This document shows, one piece after another, positions 24,438-32,991 of a stretch of DNA of 64,000 bases. The translations under genes and the position numbers were made by a program. The notes beneath the pieces were generated by a model, which was given only the letters and a program-made list of their open reading frames with translations, made no database searches and was not told the origin of the DNA. Position 1 is the stretch's first letter; the number at the start of each line of letters is the position of its first letter. Origin of the DNA: a virus; IMG/VR virus record IMGVR_UViG_3300006175_000004, positions 1-64,000 of that record. One strand, written 5' to 3'.

Positions 24438-25037
24438 ATGACCAAAGCATCTGACATCGAAAAAGAATTGACCACCACGCTGAAGATCAAAGCGAAGGTC
24501 GGTGAGAAGCGGCAAGTCTTCCTCAATCGCGTCTACGACGCGGTGCTGAAGTGCGACAAGGATACTTGGGACAATCTGTCCGAAGCGGCGCAGAAATGGC
24601 AAGGCAAGGCGACCGACTGCCGCGACGACGATGAGCCGATGATTGACTTCGATGGATCGGCCCCGGAAGCCCCGGAAGCCAAGGGCAAGGAAGCCGATGG
24701 GGCCAAGGGGAAGGGCAAAGCCCCGGCCAAGGGGAAGCGGGCCGCAGAGAAGGCGGATTCGACGCCTGCAAAGGGCAAAACCAAGGCCGCTGCCAAGGGC
24801 GACGGGGAAGGCCGGGCGGTCGGCCAAAAGGGCATCAGCGCCGGGTGGGTGAAGGTCCTGCGCGATCTCGGCAAGAAGGGCGACGAGGGCCTTTCTCTGG
24901 AACAGATGGAAAGCTTGGGCGAAAAGCACGGGGTCGGCGGTCGGTACTTCGCCCGCTTCATTCGGGCCGGATATATCGCCCGGATCGAGCGCGGCCAATT
25001 CAAGCTGACGCGGGCCGGTGAAAAAGCAATCGACTAA
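24438..25037 (+). CDS. basic linker protein, histone H1-like composition
   Basis: A 199-residue protein in three parts. Residues 1-55 are a helical domain (KIKAKVGEKRQVFLNRVYDA). Residues about 75-130 are a Lys/Ala/Gly/Pro-rich flexible linker with repeated KGK units, like histone H1 tails. Residues about 135-199 form a small domain rich in Gly and aromatic residues (RYFARFIRAGYIARIERGQF). A DNA-binding or compaction role is likely from composition. The start follows GGAG at 7 bases. It is the last rightward gene before a strong terminator. Confidence 0.65.
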   Translation: MTKASDIEKELTTTLKIKAKVGEKRQVFLNRVYDAVLKCDKDTWDNLSEAAQKWQGKATDCRDDDEPMIDFDGSAPEAPEAKGKEADGAKGKGKAPAKGKRAAEKADSTPAKGKTKAAAKGDGEGRAVGQKGISAGWVKVLRDLGKKGDEGLSLEQMESLGEKHGVGGRYFARFIRAGYIARIERGQFKLTRAGEKAID

Positions 25038-25065
25038 GCCATTCAGAACCGAAGACAAGGAAAAG

Positions 25066-25091
25066 GGCGACCTCGCGGTCGCCCTTTTTTG
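25066..25091. terminator. strong bidirectional intrinsic terminator
   Basis: GGGCGACC-TCGC-GGTCGCCC is a perfect 8-pair stem followed by TTTTTT on the plus strand; on the minus strand the same stem is followed by TTTTCC. Flanking GAAGACAA and TTGTCTTC extend the symmetry. It ends the rightward early region and protects it from late antisense transcription. Confidence 0.9.
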
Positions 25092-25148
25092 TCTTCTCAA
25101 TCAAGTGGGAAATGGCTCAGTGGCCAAGCTTGTCTAACGCATTTGGTT

Positions 25149-25289
25149 GCTCCGAATTGTTCCTATGTTCCACGAATCAACATGGCATCCGGAGCTTGCC
25201 GCAAAGGCGGGCCGTTCGCAATCCCAGCAAGCTGACCCATCAGGGGCACCCGGTCCATCCTGATCAGCTTCGGAAAAAGCGAACGGCCC
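25149..25289. ncRNA. structured convergent junction: nested inverted repeats
   Basis: Two folded elements lie side by side. The first (about 25149-25195) pairs GCTCCGAA with TTCCGGAGC-like bases and ATGTT with AACAT inside. The second pairs GGGCCGTTCGC (25209-25219) perfectly with GCGAACGGCCC (25279-25289) and contains AAGCTGA/TCAGCTT and TCAGG/CCTGA inside. This is more structure than a terminator requires, and it could be a stable 3' end or a small RNA. Confidence 0.5.
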
Positions 25290-25296
25290 CCTTCGC
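25274..25296 (-). terminator. intrinsic terminator of the late leftward operon
   Basis: On the minus strand GCGAA and TTCGC form a 5-pair stem with a GC-rich loop, followed directly by TTTTT, just after the last late gene. The upstream arm can also pair with the distant GGGCCGTTCGC copy, so two alternative folds compete. Confidence 0.6.
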
Positions 25297-25302
25297 CCAC
25301 CG

Positions 25303-25464
25303 CTAGTGGGCGACCAAAGTCACGAACCACAGGATCGCAGCGACCGTCCACAGAACCCACGCGACCTTGTTTCCCCATGCCGGGGTCTGTGCGCAAACGA
25401 ACATCGCCATGAACCCGACGCCTATGACGAACAGCAATGCGGCGATTGTCAAAATACTGAACAT
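25303..25464 (-). CDS. 53-residue two-helix membrane protein
   Basis: The last late gene: MFSILTIAALLFVIGVGFMA begins the first membrane helix, and a second (WVLWTVAAILWFVTLVAH) ends the protein. AAGGGAG lies 6 bases before the ATG. Location after the spanin genes and two membrane helices make it a candidate holin, antiholin or lysis accessory protein. Confidence 0.7.
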   Translation of the reverse strand: MFSILTIAALLFVIGVGFMAMFVCAQTPAWGNKVAWVLWTVAAILWFVTLVAH

Positions 25465-25476
25465 GTGCTTCTCCCT

Positions 25477-25917
25477 TCAGTGATGCAGCAGCCAGTTGGC
25501 CACTGCAATTGTCAGCCCCACCATCAATGCGGACAGAGCGGCAAGGATCGCTGCGACGACCTTCCACGCACCCTTCGCGTTATTGATTTCAGCCTGAACG
25601 ACATCAACCTTCTGTTCCAGATTGGTGATCTTTTCATTCAGAGCGACAAATGAATTGCGGCGCTGCTCATCCTGCTTATCTAGTCCGCTGGTGATCTGCT
25701 GCCGCAAAGTGGTGCTGGTCTCCCCGATGATATTGAAGGCTTCCTTGTCCGCGATCTGATGCCCGGCCAAGGATGTCTTCAAGGTTGCCACATCAACTAG
25801 TACCTGACGGGTCAAATCTTCGATCCGCCCAAACGCACGTTCAAGGTCCACGTCGCTCCATTCCCCCTGTCCCTTTGCGGTCCCGTTCCCTGAACCGCTG
25901 TATGTTTCTGGTGACAT
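25477..25917 (-). CDS. coiled-coil protein with C-terminal membrane anchor
   Basis: A 146-residue protein. Residues about 35-115 form a long coiled coil (NEKITNLEQKVDVVQAEINN) and residues about 122-143 form one membrane helix (VVAAILAALSALMVGLTIAV). This layout is like hemolysin XhlA-type lysis proteins and tail-anchored phage membrane proteins. The start overlaps the o-spanin stop (TAATG), and the gene lies in the lysis cassette, so a role in lysis timing is likely. Confidence 0.65.
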   Translation of the reverse strand: MSPETYSGSGNGTAKGQGEWSDVDLERAFGRIEDLTRQVLVDVATLKTSLAGHQIADKEAFNIIGETSTTLRQQITSGLDKQDEQRRNSFVALNEKITNLEQKVDVVQAEINNAKGAWKVVAAILAALSALMVGLTIAVANWLLHH

Positions 25918-26237
25918 TAGTTCCCTTTCGGTGGCCACGAATGAACCAAGTCGCGAATCGTCGTCAACTTGGATCGGCAATCCGCTCCAGCATCGACCGT
26001 CTGGTTCACCCATAAATCAGCCATCACTTCAGTTGAAAGCATCGCCGGTACCGCCGGTTCGGGTAGGCAATTCAAATCGGCTTCTGGAATATCGGGGTAA
26101 ATATTTTTGATCTGGACTTCCGGCACCCTAATGATTTGTGCCGGTGGTGCTTCCGGTGCTGGTTTGGCGGTCGCGCAACCCGCTAAAGAAACGCATAGAA
26201 GCAGGGCCAAGCGGGCGATCTTCCGAAGACAAAGCAT
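25917..26237 (-). CDS. Rz1: Rz1-like outer membrane lipoprotein (o-spanin)
   Basis: A 106-residue protein with a lipoprotein signal peptide: MLCLRKIARLALLLCVSLAGC, where LAGC is the lipobox and Cys21 the lipidated residue. A Pro/Ala-rich stretch follows, as in o-spanins. About 110 bases at its start lie inside the Rz-like gene in another frame, the classic Rz/Rz1 arrangement. It should act with the i-spanin to fuse inner and outer membranes in the last lysis step. Confidence 0.82.
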   Translation of the reverse strand: MLCLRKIARLALLLCVSLAGCATAKPAPEAPPAQIIRVPEVQIKNIYPDIPEADLNCLPEPAVPAMLSTEVMADLWVNQTVDAGADCRSKLTTIRDLVHSWPPKGN

Positions 26238-26625
26238 GATTCAGTTCCGCTGTAAGTTGTGCTGATGTTTTTGCGTGGGCGATCTGCTCGGCTGACAATT
26301 TCGATTGCAGGCCCGCGATGGTGTCCGAATCCTTCCGGGCCTGATCGGCAGCAATAACGTTCGCATCAGCCCGGTCCTTTTCAATCTGCTGCATGGCTGC
26401 GTTAATCTGAGCCGTCAGCGCATTATAACGCGCGACCTGCTTGGAAGTGGCAGCCTGTTCCTTCGCCACATCGGCCTTCAGGCCCGCAATGGTGGGTGCA
26501 TCAATGAAGCCCCGTCCGATCACGCCTGATGCTGCCCCGGCTGCGTAAATGGCCCCGGCCACGATTGCGTAGCCGATCCATCCCCCGCCTGCTGTTGTGA
26601 ACCATTTCAGAAATACCGCCCACAT
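26128..26625 (-). CDS. Rz: Rz-like inner membrane spanin (i-spanin)
   Basis: A 165-residue protein with an N-terminal membrane helix (WIGYAIVAGAIYAAGAASGV, residues about 16-36) and a long periplasmic coiled coil (about 45-130). The end (RDRQTSTGSTTGTNH) is coded in the overlap with the o-spanin gene. Topology and overlap identify it as the inner membrane half of a two-component spanin. Confidence 0.82.
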   Translation of the reverse strand: MWAVFLKWFTTAGGGWIGYAIVAGAIYAAGAASGVIGRGFIDAPTIAGLKADVAKEQAATSKQVARYNALTAQINAAMQQIEKDRADANVIAADQARKDSDTIAGLQSKLSAEQIAHAKTSAQLTAELNHALSSEDRPLGPASMRFFSGLRDRQTSTGSTTGTNH

Positions 26626-26626
26626 C

Positions 26627-26908
26627 TCATTTGCTCTCGGTTCTTCGTTTCACTTCGTGCATTCCCTTGGTGATCGTATGAAAGCCAATCGCCCCGACCA
26701 ACGCTTCCCAATTGGTGTGCGCGATGTCGCCTGATACCGCTTGGATCGATGCAGCAAAACCGGTCGCTGCAGCGCAAATGGTTGAGCACATGACGCCAAC
26801 CTTCGACCAGCTCATTTTGGTGGGCGTAGAGTCTTCCAACAGATCGATGAAATAGAGCGCCCTGATCCGCAGGGATGATCCGGCAGGCGGGGCGACTACA
26901 TCAGCCAT
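26627..26908 (-). CDS. holin candidate
   Basis: A 93-residue protein between endolysin and spanin genes, the usual holin position. Residues about 36-60 (KVGVMCSTICAAATGFAASI) and about 68-80 (WEALVGAIGFHTI) could be membrane segments; the second is weak. The C-terminus is basic (KGMHEVKRRTESK), as in many holins. Sequence alone does not prove pore formation; the 53-residue two-helix protein at the end of the cassette is a rival. Confidence 0.6.
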   Translation of the reverse strand: MADVVAPPAGSSLRIRALYFIDLLEDSTPTKMSWSKVGVMCSTICAAATGFAASIQAVSGDIAHTNWEALVGAIGFHTITKGMHEVKRRTESK

Positions 26909-27338
26909 TGCGAATCAACGCTTCGATACGAACCGCCCGGCTACCGACTTCCTGATACCACTTGGTGGTCTTCAGATCGTCGGCAGCTTCTTCGAACTGG
27001 TCAGCTTCCATCATCCCCATAAAGGTATTGAAGCTTGCAAGCCCGGCGACCCCAAGATTGTAAGCCATGTCGGTCAAGGCCCGCTGCCGGGCTTCGGACA
27101 ATCCTGCCGCCCAAGGGAAGCGGGCCAACACGGCATCGGCGGTCTTCTTGCTTCGCATCGAAAGCACCACCGCCGATTCTTCTTCGGTCAAAAACGTGAA
27201 GCCATATCCGAAGGTGGCAGTGCCTTCGATGGTATCGCCTTTGACAATCCGCTTCTCGGTTTTGTCATCATAGGGGTATGACTCAAAACCTTCGTCGATC
27301 TTCAGATCAGCATCAAGCTTCTGTAGATCAACGGTCAC
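26901..27338 (-). CDS. endolysin, T4-lysozyme-like (GH24)
   Basis: A 145-residue muramidase that cleaves the glycan chain of peptidoglycan. The catalytic Glu is in DLKIDEGFESYPYDD (E16, with acidic residues at 24-25), and GTATFGYGFTFLTEEE matches the Thr-Gly-Gly loop of T4 lysozyme. AYNLGVAGLASFNTFM matches the conserved C-terminal helices. There is no signal peptide, so it needs a holin. The GTG start overlaps the fibre gene stop (GTGA). Confidence 0.85.
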   Translation of the reverse strand: MTVDLQKLDADLKIDEGFESYPYDDKTEKRIVKGDTIEGTATFGYGFTFLTEEESAVVLSMRSKKTADAVLARFPWAAGLSEARQRALTDMAYNLGVAGLASFNTFMGMMEADQFEEAADDLKTTKWYQEVGSRAVRIEALIRNG

Positions 27339-28354
27339 GACGTGCGTCCGTAAATTTGGATGAATGCGTCAGAAGGATCGGAAGCCTGACCACCTGATCC
27401 GCCGCTGTCACCGAAGTGAATTGTGACCAGTGCATTGACCCCACTGAAGCTGGTACCCATTCCCATCGACCCGGCAGACCCCGGATTGACTCCGTGGCTA
27501 TTCACCGCGATGTAGCCGAACGAGTAATTCAATCCATCGTTCATCTGCACGGTATAAATGCCCGTGCCTGTCCGGGCGATTGCCCCGACATTCTGACTAT
27601 CGGCAACCACCACAGCAGCCCCGGACCAATGGAAGCCCGCCCATCCTTTCAAAGCAAGCGGATGGTATAGGAAGTTCGCCGGAGTGACCTGCCGCAACGT
27701 ATCCGTCATCGTTTCCATTTCTGCGGCGGTGGCTGCACCGTTGGTGCGGCTCATCAGAATGAAGACCGACCCGTTGTACATGATTTCAAACAGGCCGGAT
27801 GTGGGCAATTCACCCACCGCCAATGCGCTGCCATCTGCATGTTCAATGACCGTGGCACCGAGCCCGCTGATCGCAACAGTCGGCGTGGTGGTCGCATTTG
27901 GGGAAGCGATTTTCAGAATGCGAACCGGTGCACCAAGCAGATCAGACAAAGCCACCGGAGCCGGGGTGAGTGCGACCACCAAGGCATCGGCGGTGCCGGT
28001 ATCCACTCCATAGTTCGCGGACTGCTGCTGATTGGCATTGTTCAGGGTGGCGATGTAAGCGGCCTGCCCGGCTGTCCATAGCTGGGCCACCACGTCGCCT
28101 GCAAGCCAAGGCAGCGCGGTGGTGCCTTCCTGCGCACGGACGACCGTCAGGGTATCCCCGGATCGCGCGGTGCAGTGCATGATTTCCTTGATCAGCCCGG
28201 TCGCCGCATCCTTCAGGGTGATCACAAACAAATCAGGGGCCGATGGATTCGGGAACAGCGCCCCGGTGCCTGCAGCCACATTCAGGCTGACCGCCACATT
28301 CGTGATCGATCCAGCAAGTACGGTCTTTGCATCATTCGCAAACAAGTAGGCCAT
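27335..28354 (-). CDS. tail fibre or tail tip protein
   Basis: A 339-residue virion protein. The N-terminal 110 residues (SITNVAVSLNVAAGTGALFP... ARSGDTLTVVRAQEGT, then W.AGDVVAQLWTAGQ) match the beta-domain repeatedly found at the start of phage fibre proteins. The rest is beta-rich with a glycine/serine-rich C-terminal domain (GSAGSMGMGTSFSG), suited to receptor binding. It is the last structural gene before lysis genes, a usual fibre place. Confidence 0.7.
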   Translation of the reverse strand: MAYLFANDAKTVLAGSITNVAVSLNVAAGTGALFPNPSAPDLFVITLKDAATGLIKEIMHCTARSGDTLTVVRAQEGTTALPWLAGDVVAQLWTAGQAAYIATLNNANQQQSANYGVDTGTADALVVALTPAPVALSDLLGAPVRILKIASPNATTTPTVAISGLGATVIEHADGSALAVGELPTSGLFEIMYNGSVFILMSRTNGAATAAEMETMTDTLRQVTPANFLYHPLALKGWAGFHWSGAAVVVADSQNVGAIARTGTGIYTVQMNDGLNYSFGYIAVNSHGVNPGSAGSMGMGTSFSGVNALVTIHFGDSGGSGGQASDPSDAFIQIYGRTS

Positions 28355-28366
28355 TTTGGTTTTCCT

Positions 28367-30355
28367 TTATCCGTTGACCACATAAGTGAATTGAAAGGGT
28401 AGTTCTAACGCGCCGGATTCAATCGCTGCCCGCAACAGCGCAACATTAGGAGTTGGCGGAAGCGGGGTAGATGCAACATTCAGTTCGTCGAGTGCGAATT
28501 CATTGAACAGGGCTTCATCGAAGATCAGGCCGTTGATGTCGGTTATCAGCCTTGTCGGGAAATTGATGTTGACGATATTCCCCGGCCCCAGCGTCACGCT
28601 GATCCCGTAGGTGTTGTCGATATTAAGCGGGATACCATTGATCCCGTTCAGGAACTGCACAATCCGCAGCTTCAGCCATCGAATGTTGAAAATCTTTCCG
28701 TAGCGTCTTTCGATGTGCCACGTCAGGATGCGACGGAAGATATCGTCCGTCACCAGAACATTGTCCGCGCTGCTGGTCAGGCGAAGACCGTCGAGCTCCA
28801 ATTCATTGAACAGGTAGGTATCAAATGGGCCGATCCCGGTGGTGCCCATCCCTGAACCAAGGGCAGGCCGGGCCATCCCGTAAAGCCCTTGCGCCACCCA
28901 GTCCAATAATGCCCCGCTGATCGGATCGCCGGTATAGACGGGCAAGTGCAGCGAATTGAACCAGTCCAAGAAGGCTTGTGCGTATGTATTGTATGCTGCG
29001 ACGAATGCCTGCATGTCATCGTCGTCATTGTATTCCTGATACAAATACGACGGGATGACCGTGCCTGCCGCGACGGGGATCGGGGAATTGAAATTGATCG
29101 ATCCAGCCCGCGCCCCTGCGGTGGCCCTTCGCAGCGTGAAGGTAGTCGGTGGCGTCGGCGGCGGATACGTGCCATTCCAAAAGCGCATCCACAACTTCGA
29201 GCTGATCGTGTGGTTGTTCCCCGGCGGTCCCATGTAGCTGCCGAGATAGGTTGGGTGCGTTGAGGTCTCTGACCATGTGCCGTCGACGAATATCGACTGA
29301 CTGACATCATCTGAAACCTGAACACCGCCACCCGATAGATTACCTACGACAGTTAAAACCGCTGTCCCTGCTGTTGTGTCAATGGTGTAAAAATTGGTGC
29401 CGCTGGGACCATAGTAAAGCGTTCCGTTGACGATATTGGCACGCGGAAGATTGGAAGCGTCTGACTGGTTATTGAAATTGCCAACATGACACGCCCATAT
29501 CACGGACGCATCGACAGAACTGAGCTTCACAATGTAGGCTTTATTGGTGACGGACTCGTTCGTTTCACAACTGATCAGAACGTGGCCATCGGTTTGGTCG
29601 TAGCCGCAGCCGATAACGGAACCGAATTTAGTCCACGTCGGATCAACATCAGCCGGATTGAATGTCCCAAGCTTCGCCCATGAGATCACTCCGCTAGTGA
29701 CAGAAATCTTATAAAGGCCCGCTGTGTACAGACTGCCGCCAATGTTGGGAACGCCCAAGACGAAAGCGGTGCCCGTTGTCGCAACAGAACCCGGCCCCGC
29801 ATTCGCGGAGTGCTCATCGACCTGCCCTAGATAAGTATTGTCATTGCCTGATCCGGGGATCGGCAGAACATTCACTGAGCGACCCGCCGTGATGACCATA
29901 TAATCAAGTGGCGTCGGGGTGCCCTGACGCAGCGGTGCCGTATTCGTCGGATTACCGATGTGAGCGTTGCCGGGCGAAGCGATAGAGCGGCTGGGCGATC
30001 CGAACGCCCGATTTAGAGTCAGCGTATCCGCTTTGACTATGTACCACGCGGGCCAATTCGCAGCATCCGCAGTGAATACCAAGTACCCGTTATAACTGAG
30101 GTTCAGCGGTGCCCTGTTAAACAACGCCGTTTCGACATTCGGAATGCCGATAGACGCGCTGCTCTTTTCCAGCAGCTCGGTATCATTCGGCCAATTTCCG
30201 TCAAACTTTGCCCACCCGCTGTCGGTACCGCCGCTGATTCCGCCGTAGCCAATGTAGACAAAGTTATTGACCCAATCGACCAGCAATGGGCCACCGCCAC
30301 TGGTTGTGACGATCTCGCCCGTTCGCTTGTATGCAAGGATGGCCGGTGCTGTCAT
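28367..30355 (-). CDS. baseplate protein with N-terminal beta-propeller-like repeats
   Basis: A 662-residue protein in two parts. Residues 1 to about 390 contain repeated PQQ/WD-like blades (LYKISVTSGVISWAKLG, YIVKLSSVDASVIWACHVG, NFYTIDTTAGTAVLTVVG). From about 410 to the end the sequence looks like a DUF2612/P2 gpI-like baseplate protein (DDDDMQAFVAAYNTYAQAFL, then DWVAQGLYG, then WHIERRYGKIFNIRWLK). The second part would sit at the baseplate edge and the propeller would reach outward for receptor or sugar binding. Large and unusual for this gene position. Confidence 0.65.
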   Translation of the reverse strand: MTAPAILAYKRTGEIVTTSGGGPLLVDWVNNFVYIGYGGISGGTDSGWAKFDGNWPNDTELLEKSSASIGIPNVETALFNRAPLNLSYNGYLVFTADAANWPAWYIVKADTLTLNRAFGSPSRSIASPGNAHIGNPTNTAPLRQGTPTPLDYMVITAGRSVNVLPIPGSGNDNTYLGQVDEHSANAGPGSVATTGTAFVLGVPNIGGSLYTAGLYKISVTSGVISWAKLGTFNPADVDPTWTKFGSVIGCGYDQTDGHVLISCETNESVTNKAYIVKLSSVDASVIWACHVGNFNNQSDASNLPRANIVNGTLYYGPSGTNFYTIDTTAGTAVLTVVGNLSGGGVQVSDDVSQSIFVDGTWSETSTHPTYLGSYMGPPGNNHTISSKLWMRFWNGTYPPPTPPTTFTLRRATAGARAGSINFNSPIPVAAGTVIPSYLYQEYNDDDDMQAFVAAYNTYAQAFLDWFNSLHLPVYTGDPISGALLDWVAQGLYGMARPALGSGMGTTGIGPFDTYLFNELELDGLRLTSSADNVLVTDDIFRRILTWHIERRYGKIFNIRWLKLRIVQFLNGINGIPLNIDNTYGISVTLGPGNIVNINFPTRLITDINGLIFDEALFNEFALDELNVASTPLPPTPNVALLRAAIESGALELPFQFTYVVNG

Positions 30356-30359
30356 GGGA

Positions 30360-30821
30360 TTAGGTCAGCGCAAGAATGGATGATCCCGCCGTGTTGGCAG
30401 GAAGAAGGAGCGTCAGCGTATTACTTGAAACGGGGATGATCCCGCCAAAGTTGCCGACATAGGCCGCTCGGTTCGATTTGGTCTTGTTGTAGATCACGCA
30501 GCCGGATGTGCTGAAGGTCGCGGCGACCCACGATGGATTGACCGACCATGACCAAACGCACTCCGATCCTGAAATCGCTGGCGTGATATTCTGAACGTTG
30601 GTCCAAACAAATCCGCCTGTGACATATCCGCTGCCATTCGGCAGTTCGTCGCTGTTGCCTGTCAGATCGGAATAATTGGTGGTGTCCGGCCCATAGGTGC
30701 CAGTTGGGGCAGCAACCCCCAAAGCAAGGGCAAAAGCATCGCCACCGCTGCTGAAGTCCTGAATCGCTGTCGCGAGCTCAAGCTTCAGGCTGTTTGGAAA
30801 GGCTGTGGTAAATCCGGCCAT
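30360..30821 (-). CDS. tail/baseplate-associated protein
   Basis: A 153-residue protein rich in Thr, Ser, Gly and Asn, with strand-like segments throughout (VTGGFVWTNVQNITPAISG, GCVIYNKTKSNRAAYVG). Composition and position between baseplate genes mark it as a virion protein, perhaps a small fibre or its cap. No family recognised with certainty. Confidence 0.6.
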   Translation of the reverse strand: MAGFTTAFPNSLKLELATAIQDFSSGGDAFALALGVAAPTGTYGPDTTNYSDLTGNSDELPNGSGYVTGGFVWTNVQNITPAISGSECVWSWSVNPSWVAATFSTSGCVIYNKTKSNRAAYVGNFGGIIPVSSNTLTLLLPANTAGSSILALT

Positions 30822-31199
30822 CTAAGTCCCCAAAATGTCAATGTAGCTGCGTGCGTTGCGAAGAAGAACATCCCTGACCGCATCGCGCACGGGCGTAGCG
30901 GTGAACATGAAGGACCATTCTGTCGACTTCACGATTTCCCAAATGACGTACCACATTTCATCCGCAGCCGGGCCGGGCAGGTCCGTCGATTGCAGGCCCC
31001 GGAATTGATCCGCCAAGCGCCACGCAATCTGCCGACGCAAGGCCGCAATCAGCATGACCCTCTCCACCTTGGCTTCAGGGGCCGGGCGGACAATCATATC
31101 CGTTGTGGCCTTCGCCCATGCCAACGGATCAGGCTTCCCCGGCGCTGACAGCATCGGGCGAAGAACCCCGGCTCTAGGACCGGCAGACGCGGGCTCCAT
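30822..31199 (-). CDS. hypothetical protein in baseplate cluster
   Basis: A 125-residue helical protein, unlike its beta-rich neighbours. It may be a virion protein or an assembly factor. Start ATG lies 7 bases after the J-like gene. No motif recognised. Confidence 0.6.
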   Translation of the reverse strand: MEPASAGPRAGVLRPMLSAPGKPDPLAWAKATTDMIVRPAPEAKVERVMLIAALRRQIAWRLADQFRGLQSTDLPGPAADEMWYVIWEIVKSTEWSFMFTATPVRDAVRDVLLRNARSYIDILGT

Positions 31200-31206
31200 G
31201 CTGATT

Positions 31207-32619
31207 TTATCCCTGTGAAACGACGATCTGGCTGGAGTCAGTCAGGAAGAAGCTTTGAGGATCGCCCGGAATGATCGATGTGCCCGCCGTGGGCAGCACG
31301 CCCACGCCATTGATCGACACGGCGAACAGCAAGCGCGTCAGCAATTGCGGCGGAAGGATATCAGCCACCGCTGCTGAAAAGACGCTTTGCAATTCGAGCA
31401 CATTGATTGGCTGCCCCACTGCGATGCCGTTGATGTAAGCCACAATCTCCGGAATCGCCGCTGCCGATATCGCGACCGGTGAAATGAAATTGGTGGCGTT
31501 CGTATTCCAAGTCACCGCAATCGCCACATCCTGCTGCGGCGGATTGACGTAGGTCACCAAATAGGTGTCCGGATAATCGTAGATCGACACGGTGATATTG
31601 CGATTGTTCGGAGTCACAATCCCACCGCCCGTGTATGGGGCATAGGCTGACGTATCAATCCCAATGCTGAAGTGCGTCGAATCGACCACCGTCACCACGA
31701 ATGTGCCATTGTAGCTGGTCACCACGGAATCCGAGATGGTAGCCGATTGCCCGTTCACGAAGCCGTGATCGAGCGAAGTATGGACCACGCCCGGATTGGC
31801 AGGCGTGACATCAAGCACTTCGTTGATCGATCCGACCAGCGTGGATATGTCGAACAGGGCAATGAAGATCGCGTAGGCCACCTCATTCGGATCGCCACCG
31901 CCGCAAAGGATTGACCATCCGCCTGTGGGTTCCTGAACCACCGATATCAGACGGGCTTGCACGCCGGTCACTTTTGCCAGCAGCGTTTTCAGCATCCGGG
32001 CCATACCCTGCGATGCGACCAAGCCCGCCATCAGCACCCGGCTGCGGTAGGCTTCTTCCGTTTCCGCTGCGCTTCCGGGCGTGCCGGTTTCAGGATTGTC
32101 GACCGACAATGTGATCGTCGATGGCACAGATGTGATCAAGCCCGTGACGGAATTCGCTGGCACCGCCCATTCGCCGGTCTGATTGGCGATGCAAAACATG
32201 GGGGATGAAATCCCACCCGATCCAACAATCCCGCCATCCTGCACCACATATTGATGGGTGCCATCCGTGACCGTGAAGCCGACGGAAATCACGAAGCCGG
32301 GTGTGCCGCTGAAGACCACGAAGACCGATGTGTTGGTCGACAGATTGGGGATAATCCCGTAGACGCCCGCACCAAGCTGGTTCAGCAGGAATTCATTGGC
32401 CCCGAATGGCGACAGCGAATTGATAAGGTCAATCCGCATCTGGTCCATTTGAGTTATCGCACCGACATCGGTGCTGCTGATGTCTTCGATCAGCGATCCC
32501 GGCAGCGCGGTGTAGCCGGGGCGGACAGCGGCGACCAATGCCAAAAGCCCCGCAAGCCATACGGCGGGCGGTGTGGGTTGCAATCCTGCGGCGGTGAGTG
32601 TCGTCGGTAACGTGACCAT
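31207..32619 (-). CDS. baseplate J-like protein with inserted beta-module
   Basis: A 470-residue protein of the P2 gpJ / T4 gp6 family, which forms the wedge ring of the baseplate. Family marks are PGSLIEDISSTDVGAITQMD near residue 40, GTPGSAAETEEAYRSRVLMA near 185, and the C-terminal part with VNPPQQDVAIAVTW and NVLELQSVFSAAVADI. Between about 268 and 340 there is an extra segment (HGFVNGQSATISDSVVTSYN with GTFVVTVVDSTHFSI) not needed for the J fold and resembling modules in other virion proteins here. Confidence 0.85.
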   Translation of the reverse strand: MVTLPTTLTAAGLQPTPPAVWLAGLLALVAAVRPGYTALPGSLIEDISSTDVGAITQMDQMRIDLINSLSPFGANEFLLNQLGAGVYGIIPNLSTNTSVFVVFSGTPGFVISVGFTVTDGTHQYVVQDGGIVGSGGISSPMFCIANQTGEWAVPANSVTGLITSVPSTITLSVDNPETGTPGSAAETEEAYRSRVLMAGLVASQGMARMLKTLLAKVTGVQARLISVVQEPTGGWSILCGGGDPNEVAYAIFIALFDISTLVGSINEVLDVTPANPGVVHTSLDHGFVNGQSATISDSVVTSYNGTFVVTVVDSTHFSIGIDTSAYAPYTGGGIVTPNNRNITVSIYDYPDTYLVTYVNPPQQDVAIAVTWNTNATNFISPVAISAAAIPEIVAYINGIAVGQPINVLELQSVFSAAVADILPPQLLTRLLFAVSINGVGVLPTAGTSIIPGDPQSFFLTDSSQIVVSQG

Positions 32620-32991
32620 TTAGTACCCCGGTCGTTGCGATAATTCGGACAGCGGAACATCAATTTTGATCTGCTGCCCCTGATGGGTGATGACGGAAAC
32701 ATTGTAAGTCGGTGTGCGCGATGGCTGCTTGATGATGATCAGGCTCGCGAAGAAGCCCGCAAACAATTGCTGGGTGCGGGTGACATAAAAATCGGGAAAG
32801 ACCTGTTGCAGCACTGATGGCTTCGCCGGAATTCCGTAGTTGGCGTAGAAGGGCGATTCGCCAAGGTTCAGCAGAAGCACTTGGATCAGATTGACCAAAT
32901 AGACCGCGTCATTCGATCCGTTAGCAGCGGTTTCGACGACCGTCCATTTCTTGTTTCCCATCGGGTCGGTATATCGTCCGAAAATTCTCAC
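32620..32991 (-). CDS. baseplate wedge protein, gp25/W-like position
   Basis: A 123-residue protein directly upstream of the J-like gene, where gp25/gpW-like baseplate proteins normally lie. FGRYTDPMGNKKWTVVET, then DAVYLVNLIQVLLLNLGESP and NYGIPAKPS give a pattern used by phage baseplate proteins of this kind. GTG start overlapping the glycosyltransferase stop (GTGA). Confidence 0.6.
   Translation of the reverse strand: MRIFGRYTDPMGNKKWTVVETAANGSNDAVYLVNLIQVLLLNLGESPFYANYGIPAKPSVLQQVFPDFYVTRTQQLFAGFFASLIIIKQPSRTPTYNVSVITHQGQQIKIDVPLSELSQRPGY

Noticed and set aside
25051-25302. Attachment site for integration at the convergent junction
   Set aside because: No integrase or repressor in the window; the inverted repeats are better explained as RNA structure.
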